From contig JACKFC010000033.1 of assembly GCA_020632665.1 (NCBI GenBank), positions 1 to 52,868 on the forward strand: 52,868 nt of DNA, read 5' to 3'. The DNA is from Deltaproteobacteria bacterium (lineage in GTDB: Bacteria > Myxococcota_A > UBA9042). Below are positions 9,225 through 16,301 of this stretch, piece after piece. The notes beneath the pieces are model-generated. The model saw nothing but the letters and a program-made list of their open reading frames with translations. It was not told where the DNA came from and did not search any database. Within the stretch, counting starts at the first letter, position 1; each line of letters starts with the position of its first letter. The position numbers and the translations under genes were made by a program.

Positions 9225-9971
9225 CTACCAGCCCATCGCGACCGTCGGGCCGTGAGCCGGGCCGTACGCCGGGCCGCCGACCATCGCCAGGACCTCACCG
9301 CGGTGCGTCGGGTGGGTGCGGTGCAACAGGGCGTTGCGCTGGTGCAGCGGCAGGGGGCGCAGGTTGCTGCGGACCAGGGCCACCACGTCGCGCACCGCGA
9401 AACTCGGGCCGACCGCGCCGGCGAGGCGGAGCAGGTCGCCTCCGTCGATCCAGCCGTGGTGGGTGGCCATGGCGTGGCGCAGGACGGCGAGCCGGGCCGC
9501 GGTGCCGTAGCGCATCCGCATCTGGCGGGCGACGTTGCGGACTTCCGCGTCACACCACGGCGCGGTGGCGACGTATTGCGGAGCGGCGACGACCACCGGA
9601 GCCGGCGCGTAGCCCCACGCCGCAGCGCGGTAGCCGGGGCTGTAGGTGGTGCCGTGGTGGTGGTGCGATTGGGTCACGACACGGCGGGCCGGCACGGCTT
9701 GCCGAACCACGACGGCCGGCGCGTGGCGCTGCACCTTGACGTGCTGCGTGGCGTGGCCGTGCTTGGCGTAGCTGGGCTTGGCGTAGCTGGGCTTGGCGTA
9801 GCCGTGCTTGGCGTAGCCCTGCTTGGCGTGACCGGGCTTGGCGTAGCCCTGCTGGTTGTAGCCGCGTTTGGGGTTGCCGTTGGCGTGGCCGCGGTGCTGG
9901 GGCGCGGCGAAAGCGGCCGGCGCGGCGAGCAGCAGGGCGAGCAATGCGACGGTGGAATGACGGGCGATCAT
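9225..9971 (-). CDS. Exported His/Lys-rich repeat protein, 248 aa
   Basis: ATG at 9971 follows an AGGAGG site. A classical signal peptide ends AAPAAFAA at about residue 23. Residues about 35-70 are five-residue repeats of the form GYAKx or GHAKx. A Val-rich linker with an HHHH cluster follows, then a folded segment (about 135-215; CDAEVRNVARQMRMRYGTAA start) with helical periodicity. I do not recognise the domain; DUF4476-like helical modules are a possible comparison. The basic His/Lys repeat could bind metals or polyanions (inference). A promoter-like element sits upstream and a strong terminator follows, so it is probably a single-gene unit. Confidence 0.8.
   Translation of the reverse strand: MIARHSTVALLALLLAAPAAFAAPQHRGHANGNPKRGYNQQGYAKPGHAKQGYAKHGYAKPSYAKPSYAKHGHATQHVKVQRHAPAVVVRQAVPARRVVTQSHHHHGTTYSPGYRAAAWGYAPAPVVVAAPQYVATAPWCDAEVRNVARQMRMRYGTAARLAVLRHAMATHHGWIDGGDLLRLAGAVGPSFAVRDVVALVRSNLRPLPLHQRNALLHRTHPTHRGEVLAMVGGPAYGPAHGPTVAMGW
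9752..9861 (-). repeat. 15-bp repeats encoding G-Y/H-A-K-x units
   Basis: Imperfect 15-base units, read on the plus strand as variants of GTAGCTGGGCTTGGC, encode consecutive GYAKP, GHAKQ, GYAKH and SYAKP pentapeptides. They stay in frame with the exported protein at 9225-9971. Confidence 0.8.
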
Positions 9972-10066
9972 GGCAGAACCTCCTCGGAACTCGGGCAGTT
10001 GAGTGCCCTGTATCCGCGTTGATCCTGCAACGCCGCGCCCGGCGCGACGATTCGACCCGCGACCGA

Positions 10067-10094
10067 ATTATTTTTGAAAGCCCTTTGCTGTCAA
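10067..10094 (-). promoter_or_regulatory. Candidate sigma70 promoter for the gene at 9225-9971
   Basis: On the minus strand a perfect TTGACA (10094-10089) is followed 16 bases later by AATAAT (10072-10067) in an AT-rich pocket that stands out from its GC-rich surroundings. The downstream start is about 90 bases away. The element lies just after the stop of the MopE-like lipoprotein gene, so it would give the small gene its own transcription. Confidence 0.55.
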
Positions 10095-10102
10095 TGGCTT
10101 GG

Positions 10103-12967
10103 CTAATGGCAGCGCTGCGTCTTCTGCGACGTCACCGACTTCTTGCAGGTGTTGACCAGCGGCAGCGACAGCGAGCCGTCCCATTGGTAGTCGTCGACCC
10201 AGGTGCCGTTGGTCCCGCAAGCCGGGACGGCGGCCTCCCAGCCCTTCGGGTCGGCGATGCACTCGGCCTTGTCGAGGCAGGCGAAGCCTTCGCAGATATG
10301 TTGCGGCTTGGCGACGATGGTGAATTCCTGCTCGTTGCTGCCGCTGCAGTTGTAGTCGTAGCCGCCGCATTGGTTGGTGCTGCTGTACCAGGCGGTTTGA
10401 CCGGGGAAGGCCTTGCTGTCGGCGTCGCAGCAATCGCCGCCGCCCTTGCTGCAGACCTTGGGCTTGCCGACCACGGTCATCGCTTTGTCGCAGAAGCCGT
10501 CCTTGTCGTCGTCGCAGCCCTCGTCGGTGCCGCCGGTGCAGTTGTCGTCCTTGTCGTTGCAGATCTCTTTCGCGCCCGGATTGACGGCCTTGTCGGTGTC
10601 GGCGCAGTCGCCGCCGCCCTTGGGGCAGATGCTCGGCGTGCCGACCACGGTCATGCCCTTGTCGCAGTAGCCGTCGCTGTCGTCGTCGCAGCCCTCGTCG
10701 GCGCCCGAGCCGCAGTTGTCGTCCTTGCCGTTGCAGATCTCTTTCGCGCCCGGGTGGACGCCGGCGCCGCCGGTATTCGGGTCGTCGTTGCAATCACCGC
10801 CGCCCTTGGGGCAGGCCGCGGGCTTGCCGATGGTGGTCTTGGCGTCGTCGCAATAGCCGTCGGCGTCCTTGTCGCAGCCGGTGTCGGTCTTGCCGTCGCA
10901 GTCGTTGTCCTTGCCGTCGCAGATCTCGGTCGCGTCGGGGCTGACCGAGCCGGTGCTGTCGTCGCAATCCTTGCCGTTGCCCGCGGTGTAGCCGGCGACC
11001 TGGCCCTTGTCGCAGAGGCACTTCTTCTTGCCGGGATCGCCGTAGCCGTCCTTGTCGCTGTCGAGGTAGTAGTCGACGCAGCCCTGGCCGCCTTCTTCGT
11101 CGGTCGTGCTGTCGCAGTCGTTGTCGATGCTGTCGTAGCAGAGCTCCTTCATGCCGCCGTGCACGACCGGGTTGCCGTCGTTGCAATCCTTGCCCTGCAA
11201 GGTCACGAATAGGCCCTGCGCGCCGCAGAGGCAGGCCGATTTGTTCGGGTCGCCCCAGCCGTCCTTGTCGCCATCGGCGTACCAGCTCTTGCAGCCCTGC
11301 GCGCCCTCTTCGTCGGTGCTGCCGTCGCAGTCCTCGTCGAATCCGTCGCAGGTCTCGGTCGCGATCGGCGAGAACGCCTTCTTGCCGTCGTCGCAGTCGC
11401 CGCCGGCCAGCGCCTTGTAGTCGTCCTTGGCGGCGCAGAGGCATTGCGGCGCGCCGGCGCCGTAGCCGTCGCCGTCCTTGTCGGCGTAGAAATTGGTGCA
11501 GCCGCTGGCGTCGACCTGGTTCTCGCTGCCGTCGCAATCGTCGTCCTTGCCGTTGCCGCAGACCTCCTTCGCGCCGGGTTTGACGTTCTGATCTTTGTCG
11601 TTGCAGTCCTTCGCGTCGCTGGCCGGGAACGCCACCGTCGCCTTGCAGAGGCAGGCCTTGTTCTCGGCGTCGCCGAAGCCGTCCTTGTCCGCGTCGGCGT
11701 AGAAGGCGGTGCAGCCCAGCGGCGCCACGTCGGCGGCGGCCGCGTCGGTCACGCCGTCGCAGTCGTTGTCCTTGCTGTCGCCGCAGGACTCCACCGCGCC
11801 GGGGTTGCTGGCCTTGTCGGCGTCGTCGCAATCACCGATGCCCTTGCTGCACCACGGCGGCATCGCGCCCTGGCAGCCGCCGGTGCCGGTGCAGGACGCC
11901 GGCAGATCGGCGATCGCCACGCCGATGGCGCAGTAGCCGTCCTGGTCGTCGTCGCAGCCTTCGTCGGTCTTGCCGTCGCAATCGTCGTCGACGCCGTTGC
12001 AGGCTTCGGCGGCGGGCTCCTTCGCCGAGCAATCGCCGTTGCCGCCGGCGCAGCTCGCGGTGCCCTTGCAGGTTCCGAACTCGTTGGTCTTCTCGCAGGG
12101 ACCGATCGGGACGTCCTCGTCGGTGGTGCCGTCGCAATCGTCGTCCTGGCCGTTGCAGGTCTCGGCCGCTGGCGTCTTCGCGTCGCAGCTGCCGAGTCCG
12201 GCGCTGGCGCAGGTCCGCGCGCCGCTGCAGGTGCCGTGCTCGTTCGAGGTGGTGCAGAGCGCCTTCATGCCGCCCTGGATCGCCGTCTCGCCGCACTCGC
12301 ACAGGCCGCTGGCGCGGACGCATTGCTTGGCCTGGCCGGCGGTGCCCTTGCTGTCCTTGCAGGCGTAGCCGGCCGGGCAGTCGGCGTCCGCCTTGCAGCC
12401 ACCGCCGCAGAAATACGCCTCGCCCTCGCCGTAGCCGATGCAGAGCGAGCCGGCGTTGCGGGCTTCGCACTCGGCGTCGTCCTGGCAGGGCAGGCAGAGC
12501 GCCCCGAGCTGCGGCAGGCAGATGTAGACGGTGTCGGCGCTCGGTGCCTGCTCGCAGGCCCAGCCCGAGGGGCAGCACTCGGTGCAGGTGCGGGTGCATT
12601 GGCCGCCGGCAGCGGTCTTGACGCAGAAGCCCGAGTCGCAGTCGGTATTGTCCTCGCAGGCTGCGCCGGCTTCACCGGCCGCCGGCGATGCGCCGAACTC
12701 GCAGCCGTTGCCCGGATTGCCGGTGTCCTCGGCGGTATCCACTGCGGTGCTGCCGTCGCTGCCGGTGTCGTTGCCGATGCCGCCCGTGCCGTCGCCGAAG
12801 AGGCTGCCGCCGTCGCCGAGGCCACCGGTGGTGTCCTTGCTGCCGGCGGCGACATTGGTGCCGCCGTCGCCGTCGCTGCCGCAACCGGACGCGGCGAGCA
12901 GGAGCACCGCAGCGAGCGCGGTCAGGACGAAGCGGGTTTTCGAAAACGAGCGACTGTTGCGTTGCAT
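10103..12967 (-). CDS. MopE-like multi-module lipoprotein (putative metal-binding repeats), 954 aa
   Basis: ATG at 12967 follows AGGTGAG. The signal peptide ends at Cys29 (AASGC). A Gly/Thr-rich spacer comes next, then a Cys-rich region (about residues 85-230), then nine tandem modules with the core CxGxDDDCDGxTDEGC followed by DxDxDGYC or FYADxDxDGYGD. This is the Put_metal-bind/MopE pattern: Asp/Asn side chains usually bind calcium and the Cys pairs form disulphides. The module family is common on the surface of deltaproteobacteria; MopE of Methylococcus gave the motif its name. The C-terminal 100 residues (YNCSGSNEQEFTI onward) form a different Cys-containing cap. It should be an outer-surface calcium-stabilised stalk or adhesin-like protein. 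There is no enzyme signature. Confidence 0.88.
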   Translation of the reverse strand: MQRNSRSFSKTRFVLTALAAVLLLAASGCGSDGDGGTNVAAGSKDTTGGLGDGGSLFGDGTGGIGNDTGSDGSTAVDTAEDTGNPGNGCEFGASPAAGEAGAACEDNTDCDSGFCVKTAAGGQCTRTCTECCPSGWACEQAPSADTVYICLPQLGALCLPCQDDAECEARNAGSLCIGYGEGEAYFCGGGCKADADCPAGYACKDSKGTAGQAKQCVRASGLCECGETAIQGGMKALCTTSNEHGTCSGARTCASAGLGSCDAKTPAAETCNGQDDDCDGTTDEDVPIGPCEKTNEFGTCKGTASCAGGNGDCSAKEPAAEACNGVDDDCDGKTDEGCDDDQDGYCAIGVAIADLPASCTGTGGCQGAMPPWCSKGIGDCDDADKASNPGAVESCGDSKDNDCDGVTDAAAADVAPLGCTAFYADADKDGFGDAENKACLCKATVAFPASDAKDCNDKDQNVKPGAKEVCGNGKDDDCDGSENQVDASGCTNFYADKDGDGYGAGAPQCLCAAKDDYKALAGGDCDDGKKAFSPIATETCDGFDEDCDGSTDEEGAQGCKSWYADGDKDGWGDPNKSACLCGAQGLFVTLQGKDCNDGNPVVHGGMKELCYDSIDNDCDSTTDEEGGQGCVDYYLDSDKDGYGDPGKKKCLCDKGQVAGYTAGNGKDCDDSTGSVSPDATEICDGKDNDCDGKTDTGCDKDADGYCDDAKTTIGKPAACPKGGGDCNDDPNTGGAGVHPGAKEICNGKDDNCGSGADEGCDDDSDGYCDKGMTVVGTPSICPKGGGDCADTDKAVNPGAKEICNDKDDNCTGGTDEGCDDDKDGFCDKAMTVVGKPKVCSKGGGDCCDADSKAFPGQTAWYSSTNQCGGYDYNCSGSNEQEFTIVAKPQHICEGFACLDKAECIADPKGWEAAVPACGTNGTWVDDYQWDGSLSLPLVNTCKKSVTSQKTQRCH

Positions 12968-13081
12968 CTCTCACCTGATCGGTCGGGGGCGCACACTGGG
13001 GGGCGCCGGACGGGTCAGGCTAGCAGAATCGCGCGGCCCTGCCACGCTCGTGTCGAAATGTGTGGGGACGCTGGACCCGTC

Positions 13082-13624
13082 TCAGCCGGCGGCTTTCGGC
13101 AGCGCCTTCTCGAGGTTGCCGAGGCCGTCCTCGAAGTCCTTGCCGATCATCTCTTCCATGCTCATGAAGAGGCCGAAGACCTTGCCCATCAGGTCGTTGT
13201 TGCCCGACATCGTCCAGGTCATCTTCGCCTTGCCGCCTTCTTCGCTGAGGATGTAGGCGGTCGTCGCGGTCGAGGCGAAGGGCTCCTTGAACTCGAGCGC
13301 GATGTCGAGGCGCTTGCCGGGGTCGACCGCCGAGACGGTCATCGAGCCCGAGCCGGCGTCGCTGTTGCCCTGCCAGCTGTATTTGTGCCCGACGGTGGCG
13401 GGCTGGCCCTCGACCTGGATCTTCATGTTGGGATCGTATTTCTGCCACGGCGACCACGCGGCGAATTGGTTCATGTCGCTGACGGTTGCCCAGACCGCGG
13501 ACGTCGGGGCGTCGTAGGTGCGGCTCCGTTCGACCGTGTAGCTGTCCGGCTGCATCGAGGCGACGCCGAGGAGGACCACGATCAGGCCGACGACCACGCC
13601 GGCGGCGATTCCGAGCTTCTTCAT
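13082..13624 (-). CDS. SRPBCC-family (START-like) protein with N-terminal membrane anchor, 180 aa
   Basis: The open frame extends far upstream, but ATG at 13624 (MKKLGIAAG) has a GGAG site about nine bases before it and opens a hydrophobic segment (residues 4-22) that must be the true N-terminus. After it, YTVERSRTYDAPTSAVWATV, the SPWQKYDP element, and the G-x-KYSWQGN and TWTMSG strands match the polyketide-cyclase/START-like SRPBCC fold, a hydrophobic pocket that binds lipids or small ligands. The anchor suggests it works at the membrane or periplasm. It is the last gene of the 13082-21464 minus-strand cluster. The ligand is unknown. Confidence 0.85.
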   Translation of the reverse strand: MKKLGIAAGVVVGLIVVLLGVASMQPDSYTVERSRTYDAPTSAVWATVSDMNQFAAWSPWQKYDPNMKIQVEGQPATVGHKYSWQGNSDAGSGSMTVSAVDPGKRLDIALEFKEPFASTATTAYILSEEGGKAKMTWTMSGNNDLMGKVFGLFMSMEEMIGKDFEDGLGNLEKALPKAAG

Positions 13625-13695
13625 CTTCTGCGCTCCATCCAGCGCCGATTCGGGGTGGCGCTCGGCGTGAGTGTCGGGCTGAATTTGGACGCTGT

Positions 13696-14880
13696 CTAGT
13701 CGCGAGCTGGGAGCACCAGCAATCCGAGCTGCCCTTCCTCGAGCGTCTGCAGGCCGAGCCACCAAGTGCCGACGCCGAGCTCTTTCGGCAGCTTGTCGGC
13801 AAGCTCGGACATCGCGTAGCGCAGCGGCCGCGGCTCGGGCAGCGCCGGACCCTCGACGGCGCGGTTCGCGATATGGCAGCCCATCGCGAGCAGCTCGAGT
13901 TTGCCGCTGGCATCGACCCGCACCACGGGGCTCGGCGCGTCGTAGCATCGCTCGTGTGCGGCGCGGAGGCGTTTGCGCAAGGCCTCGTAGGCGCTCTGTG
14001 CGATCCGTGGGTCGAGGCTGCTTCCCGCAGGTACGGCCTGCTGCTCGAAGGCCAGCGTGCCGATCGACCCCCCTGCCTTGCGCAGCGCGATCTTCTCCTC
14101 GTTCGAGGCGAGCGCGACGCCGGCGGTGAAGTCCAAGGCGCCGAAAATGTGCTCCACGTAGGTGGAGATCTGCAGCGCCTGGGCCTGCGCGCCGCAGCTG
14201 AGCTGCACGGTGCGGCGGGCCTTGGTCAGGCGCAGACGGACCCAATAGGAGCGCTCGTCGACACCGTAGAGCGCCAAGATCCGCGGCGTCTCCTCGGTCA
14301 GCGCCCGTGCTGCGGCGACGACCGCGACGCGGCCATGATCCTCGACCTCGCACGGCGTCTCGAACACGCCCGGCGAGCCGGTCCAGCACTGCACCCCTCG
14401 GACCCAGATCGCGCGAGGCGAGCCACGCCGGCGCTCGATGGTGGTCGCGCCATCGCGCTCGAATTGCAGGCCGACGTGTGGCGACGCGCCGTCGATCTCG
14501 AGCGGCCCGTCGAGCAAGGCCAGGCGCTTCTTCAGGTCTGCGATGCAGCGCGGCAGCTCGACGCCGAGGTCGGCGAAGCCGCGCGGCGGGAAGGTCTTCA
14601 CCGGTTGACGGACGATTTGCAGCGCGATGCGGGCTTCTTCAGCCTCGGCCGCACGCTTGTCGGCCGTGGTGGGCTCGGGCGGGGCGACCGCCTCGGCCGG
14701 CGTCACCGCGGTCGGCGCGGCCACCGGCGCCTCGGCTTTCGGGGCGGGTGCCTCGGGTGCCGGCGCCTTCGGCTGCTTGTCGCTGCTGCACTTGCAGCCC
14801 GGAGCTGTGGTCGCCATCAGCCCAGCAGCGAGCAAGGCGGCGACCCCGCGGGTTGTGACGAAGCGACGCGAATTCGTCAC
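13696..14880 (-). CDS. Putative lipoprotein, 394 aa, family not recognised
   Basis: I choose GTG 14880 because GGAGG lies five bases before it; ATG 14892 is in frame but has a weak site. The N-terminus (TNSRRFVTTRGVAALLAAGL) carries an Arg-rich n-region, a hydrophobic core and a Cys pair (GCKC) that could be a non-standard lipobox. A Pro/Ala/Glu-rich linker follows (about residues 35-85), then a compact domain. Its conserved-looking features include paired cysteines, and RSYWVRLRLTKARRTVQLSC, without similarity I can name. It sits between a degenerate M20 homologue and the SRPBCC protein in the same orientation. Probably a periplasmic-side envelope protein; function unknown. Confidence 0.7.
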   Translation of the reverse strand: MTNSRRFVTTRGVAALLAAGLMATTAPGCKCSSDKQPKAPAPEAPAPKAEAPVAAPTAVTPAEAVAPPEPTTADKRAAEAEEARIALQIVRQPVKTFPPRGFADLGVELPRCIADLKKRLALLDGPLEIDGASPHVGLQFERDGATTIERRRGSPRAIWVRGVQCWTGSPGVFETPCEVEDHGRVAVVAAARALTEETPRILALYGVDERSYWVRLRLTKARRTVQLSCGAQAQALQISTYVEHIFGALDFTAGVALASNEEKIALRKAGGSIGTLAFEQQAVPAGSSLDPRIAQSAYEALRKRLRAAHERCYDAPSPVVRVDASGKLELLAMGCHIANRAVEGPALPEPRPLRYAMSELADKLPKELGVGTWWLGLQTLEEGQLGLLVLPARD

Positions 14881-14967
14881 CCGAACCTCCATCGACGACC
14901 ACCGATCTGTGCGTCGCGGCGCGGAGCATGGCATCCCTCCCGCCGCGACTGCAAGGCGGTCGGCCGC

Positions 14968-16281
14968 TCAGCCCGCGGCGGTCCCCGTGTCGATGCCCGC
15001 GAGATCGAAGGCGACTCGGACGTAGAGGGCGGCGCCCCAGACGAGTCCGGCCTCCTCGACAGGGACTTCGCCTCGGAGCAAGCCCTCGACCACGTGCACG
15101 TGCAACCCGGTCCAGGCCGGGGCGAACCCGACGACTGGCACCGCGAGCTGCTCCCAATGCAGGCCCATAGGCTCGCGCCGGGCCTGGTTCGGCAGGACGA
15201 CGAAGGGCGTATGGGCGCTCCGCAGCGTGCGCGCGACGGCGGCGAAAACCGGGTGCTCCGGATAGACGGCCCTCCCGGGGCGCGAGGCGATCGTGCGGAC
15301 GTTCACCTCCTCCGGCATCGCCTGCCGCACCAGCGCGACCAGCTCTTCGGTGCCCCGATCGGCGGGGGCGCGCAGGTCCAGGATCGCCCGCGCCTTCTTC
15401 GCCGCACGATCCGGTCGCTCTCCGGCGTCGAGCCTCGAGATGGTCACGGTCGGCCGGCGCAGCGCCATCGTATAGGCCTGCTCGAGCGGAGCCACCGCGG
15501 CGAGGATCTCGTCGCAGCGGGCACAATCGGCGCCGGCCATCTCATCGATCCAGGCATTGAGCTCAGCGTCGGCACCCTGACGGAAAGCCTCCACCGCAGC
15601 CTGCCAGATGGGGCCGATGGGGCCGGGCAGCTCGGGGATCTGGGCCAGCGCCGCGAGCAGAGATTCGGCCGCGCCGCCGTGACCGGTCGAGAGGTCGTTC
15701 GGCCAGCCATCGCCGATCGTGGCGGTCACTTCGAGCCACGCCGCGCTGCGCCGGGCCGAAGTCAACGGCACGAAGATCCGCCCCGCCTCGCTGTACGGCG
15801 CGCCGCCGTCGCCGCCGATCAGCAGGTGTTGCTCGGCGAGGTAGCTCGTCACCTCGGCTGGAACCTCGTCGGTGCCCGCGTCGGAGGGAGCCTCGATCAT
15901 CGCCGTGAGCCGGACGTCGCCGGTCGCCCTCGCGCCGGCCACCGTCGCCACGGCCAGCGCCGCCGACCACGCGCCACCGGGAAGCAGGCCCGAAAGCGGC
16001 CGATCCTCGGCGGCCGGCGTGCTGCTGAGCGTCGCGCAGAGGCCGATCCCCTTGCTCGTGGTCGAGAGCCCGCGGCGGCGCAGCAGCAGCACAGCGCGGC
16101 CGCCGCCTTTGTGCCGGGTGACGTGCAAACCCGACGCGGAGGCGAACGCGGCGAGGATCTGCAGGCAGCTCGCCGGGTCTCCGGTCACCGCCGCCAGCTC
16201 GAGCGCCAGGGCCACCGCGCTCGCTTCGGCGGTCGTCACTTCGTCGCGTGCATTCGGCCAGGTCTGCGGGATCGTCGTCAT
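14968..16281 (-). CDS. Degenerate M20-family peptidase homologue, 437 aa
   Basis: Length and layout follow the M20/ArgE-DapE family. An N-terminal helix plus LAAFASASGLHVTRHKGGGR strand resembles the family start. A centre of the form TVTISRLDAGERPDRAAKKA-ILDLRAP resembles the dimerisation (lid) domain. A C-terminal segment (HVHVVEGLLRGEVPVEEAGLVW) sits where family members have the last His and a closing helix. The metal ligands are missing: the GHxD motif position reads GIGLCATLSST, and the Asp and Glu-Glu positions are not kept apart from a GTDEV stretch. The cytoplasmic protein probably lacks peptidase activity and may bind a ligand or scaffold a partner (inference). It lies 20 bp downstream of the VWA-like lipoprotein gene. 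Confidence 0.65.
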   Translation of the reverse strand: MTTIPQTWPNARDEVTTAEASAVALALELAAVTGDPASCLQILAAFASASGLHVTRHKGGGRAVLLLRRRGLSTTSKGIGLCATLSSTPAAEDRPLSGLLPGGAWSAALAVATVAGARATGDVRLTAMIEAPSDAGTDEVPAEVTSYLAEQHLLIGGDGGAPYSEAGRIFVPLTSARRSAAWLEVTATIGDGWPNDLSTGHGGAAESLLAALAQIPELPGPIGPIWQAAVEAFRQGADAELNAWIDEMAGADCARCDEILAAVAPLEQAYTMALRRPTVTISRLDAGERPDRAAKKARAILDLRAPADRGTEELVALVRQAMPEEVNVRTIASRPGRAVYPEHPVFAAVARTLRSAHTPFVVLPNQARREPMGLHWEQLAVPVVGFAPAWTGLHVHVVEGLLRGEVPVEEAGLVWGAALYVRVAFDLAGIDTGTAAG

Positions 16282-16301
16282 GCTGCCTCCGGCCTCGGAG
16301 G

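Noticed and set aside
11444..13699. 751-aa plus-strand frame opposite the MopE-like gene
   Set aside because: It mirrors the DDDCDG repeats and crosses several genuine gene borders.
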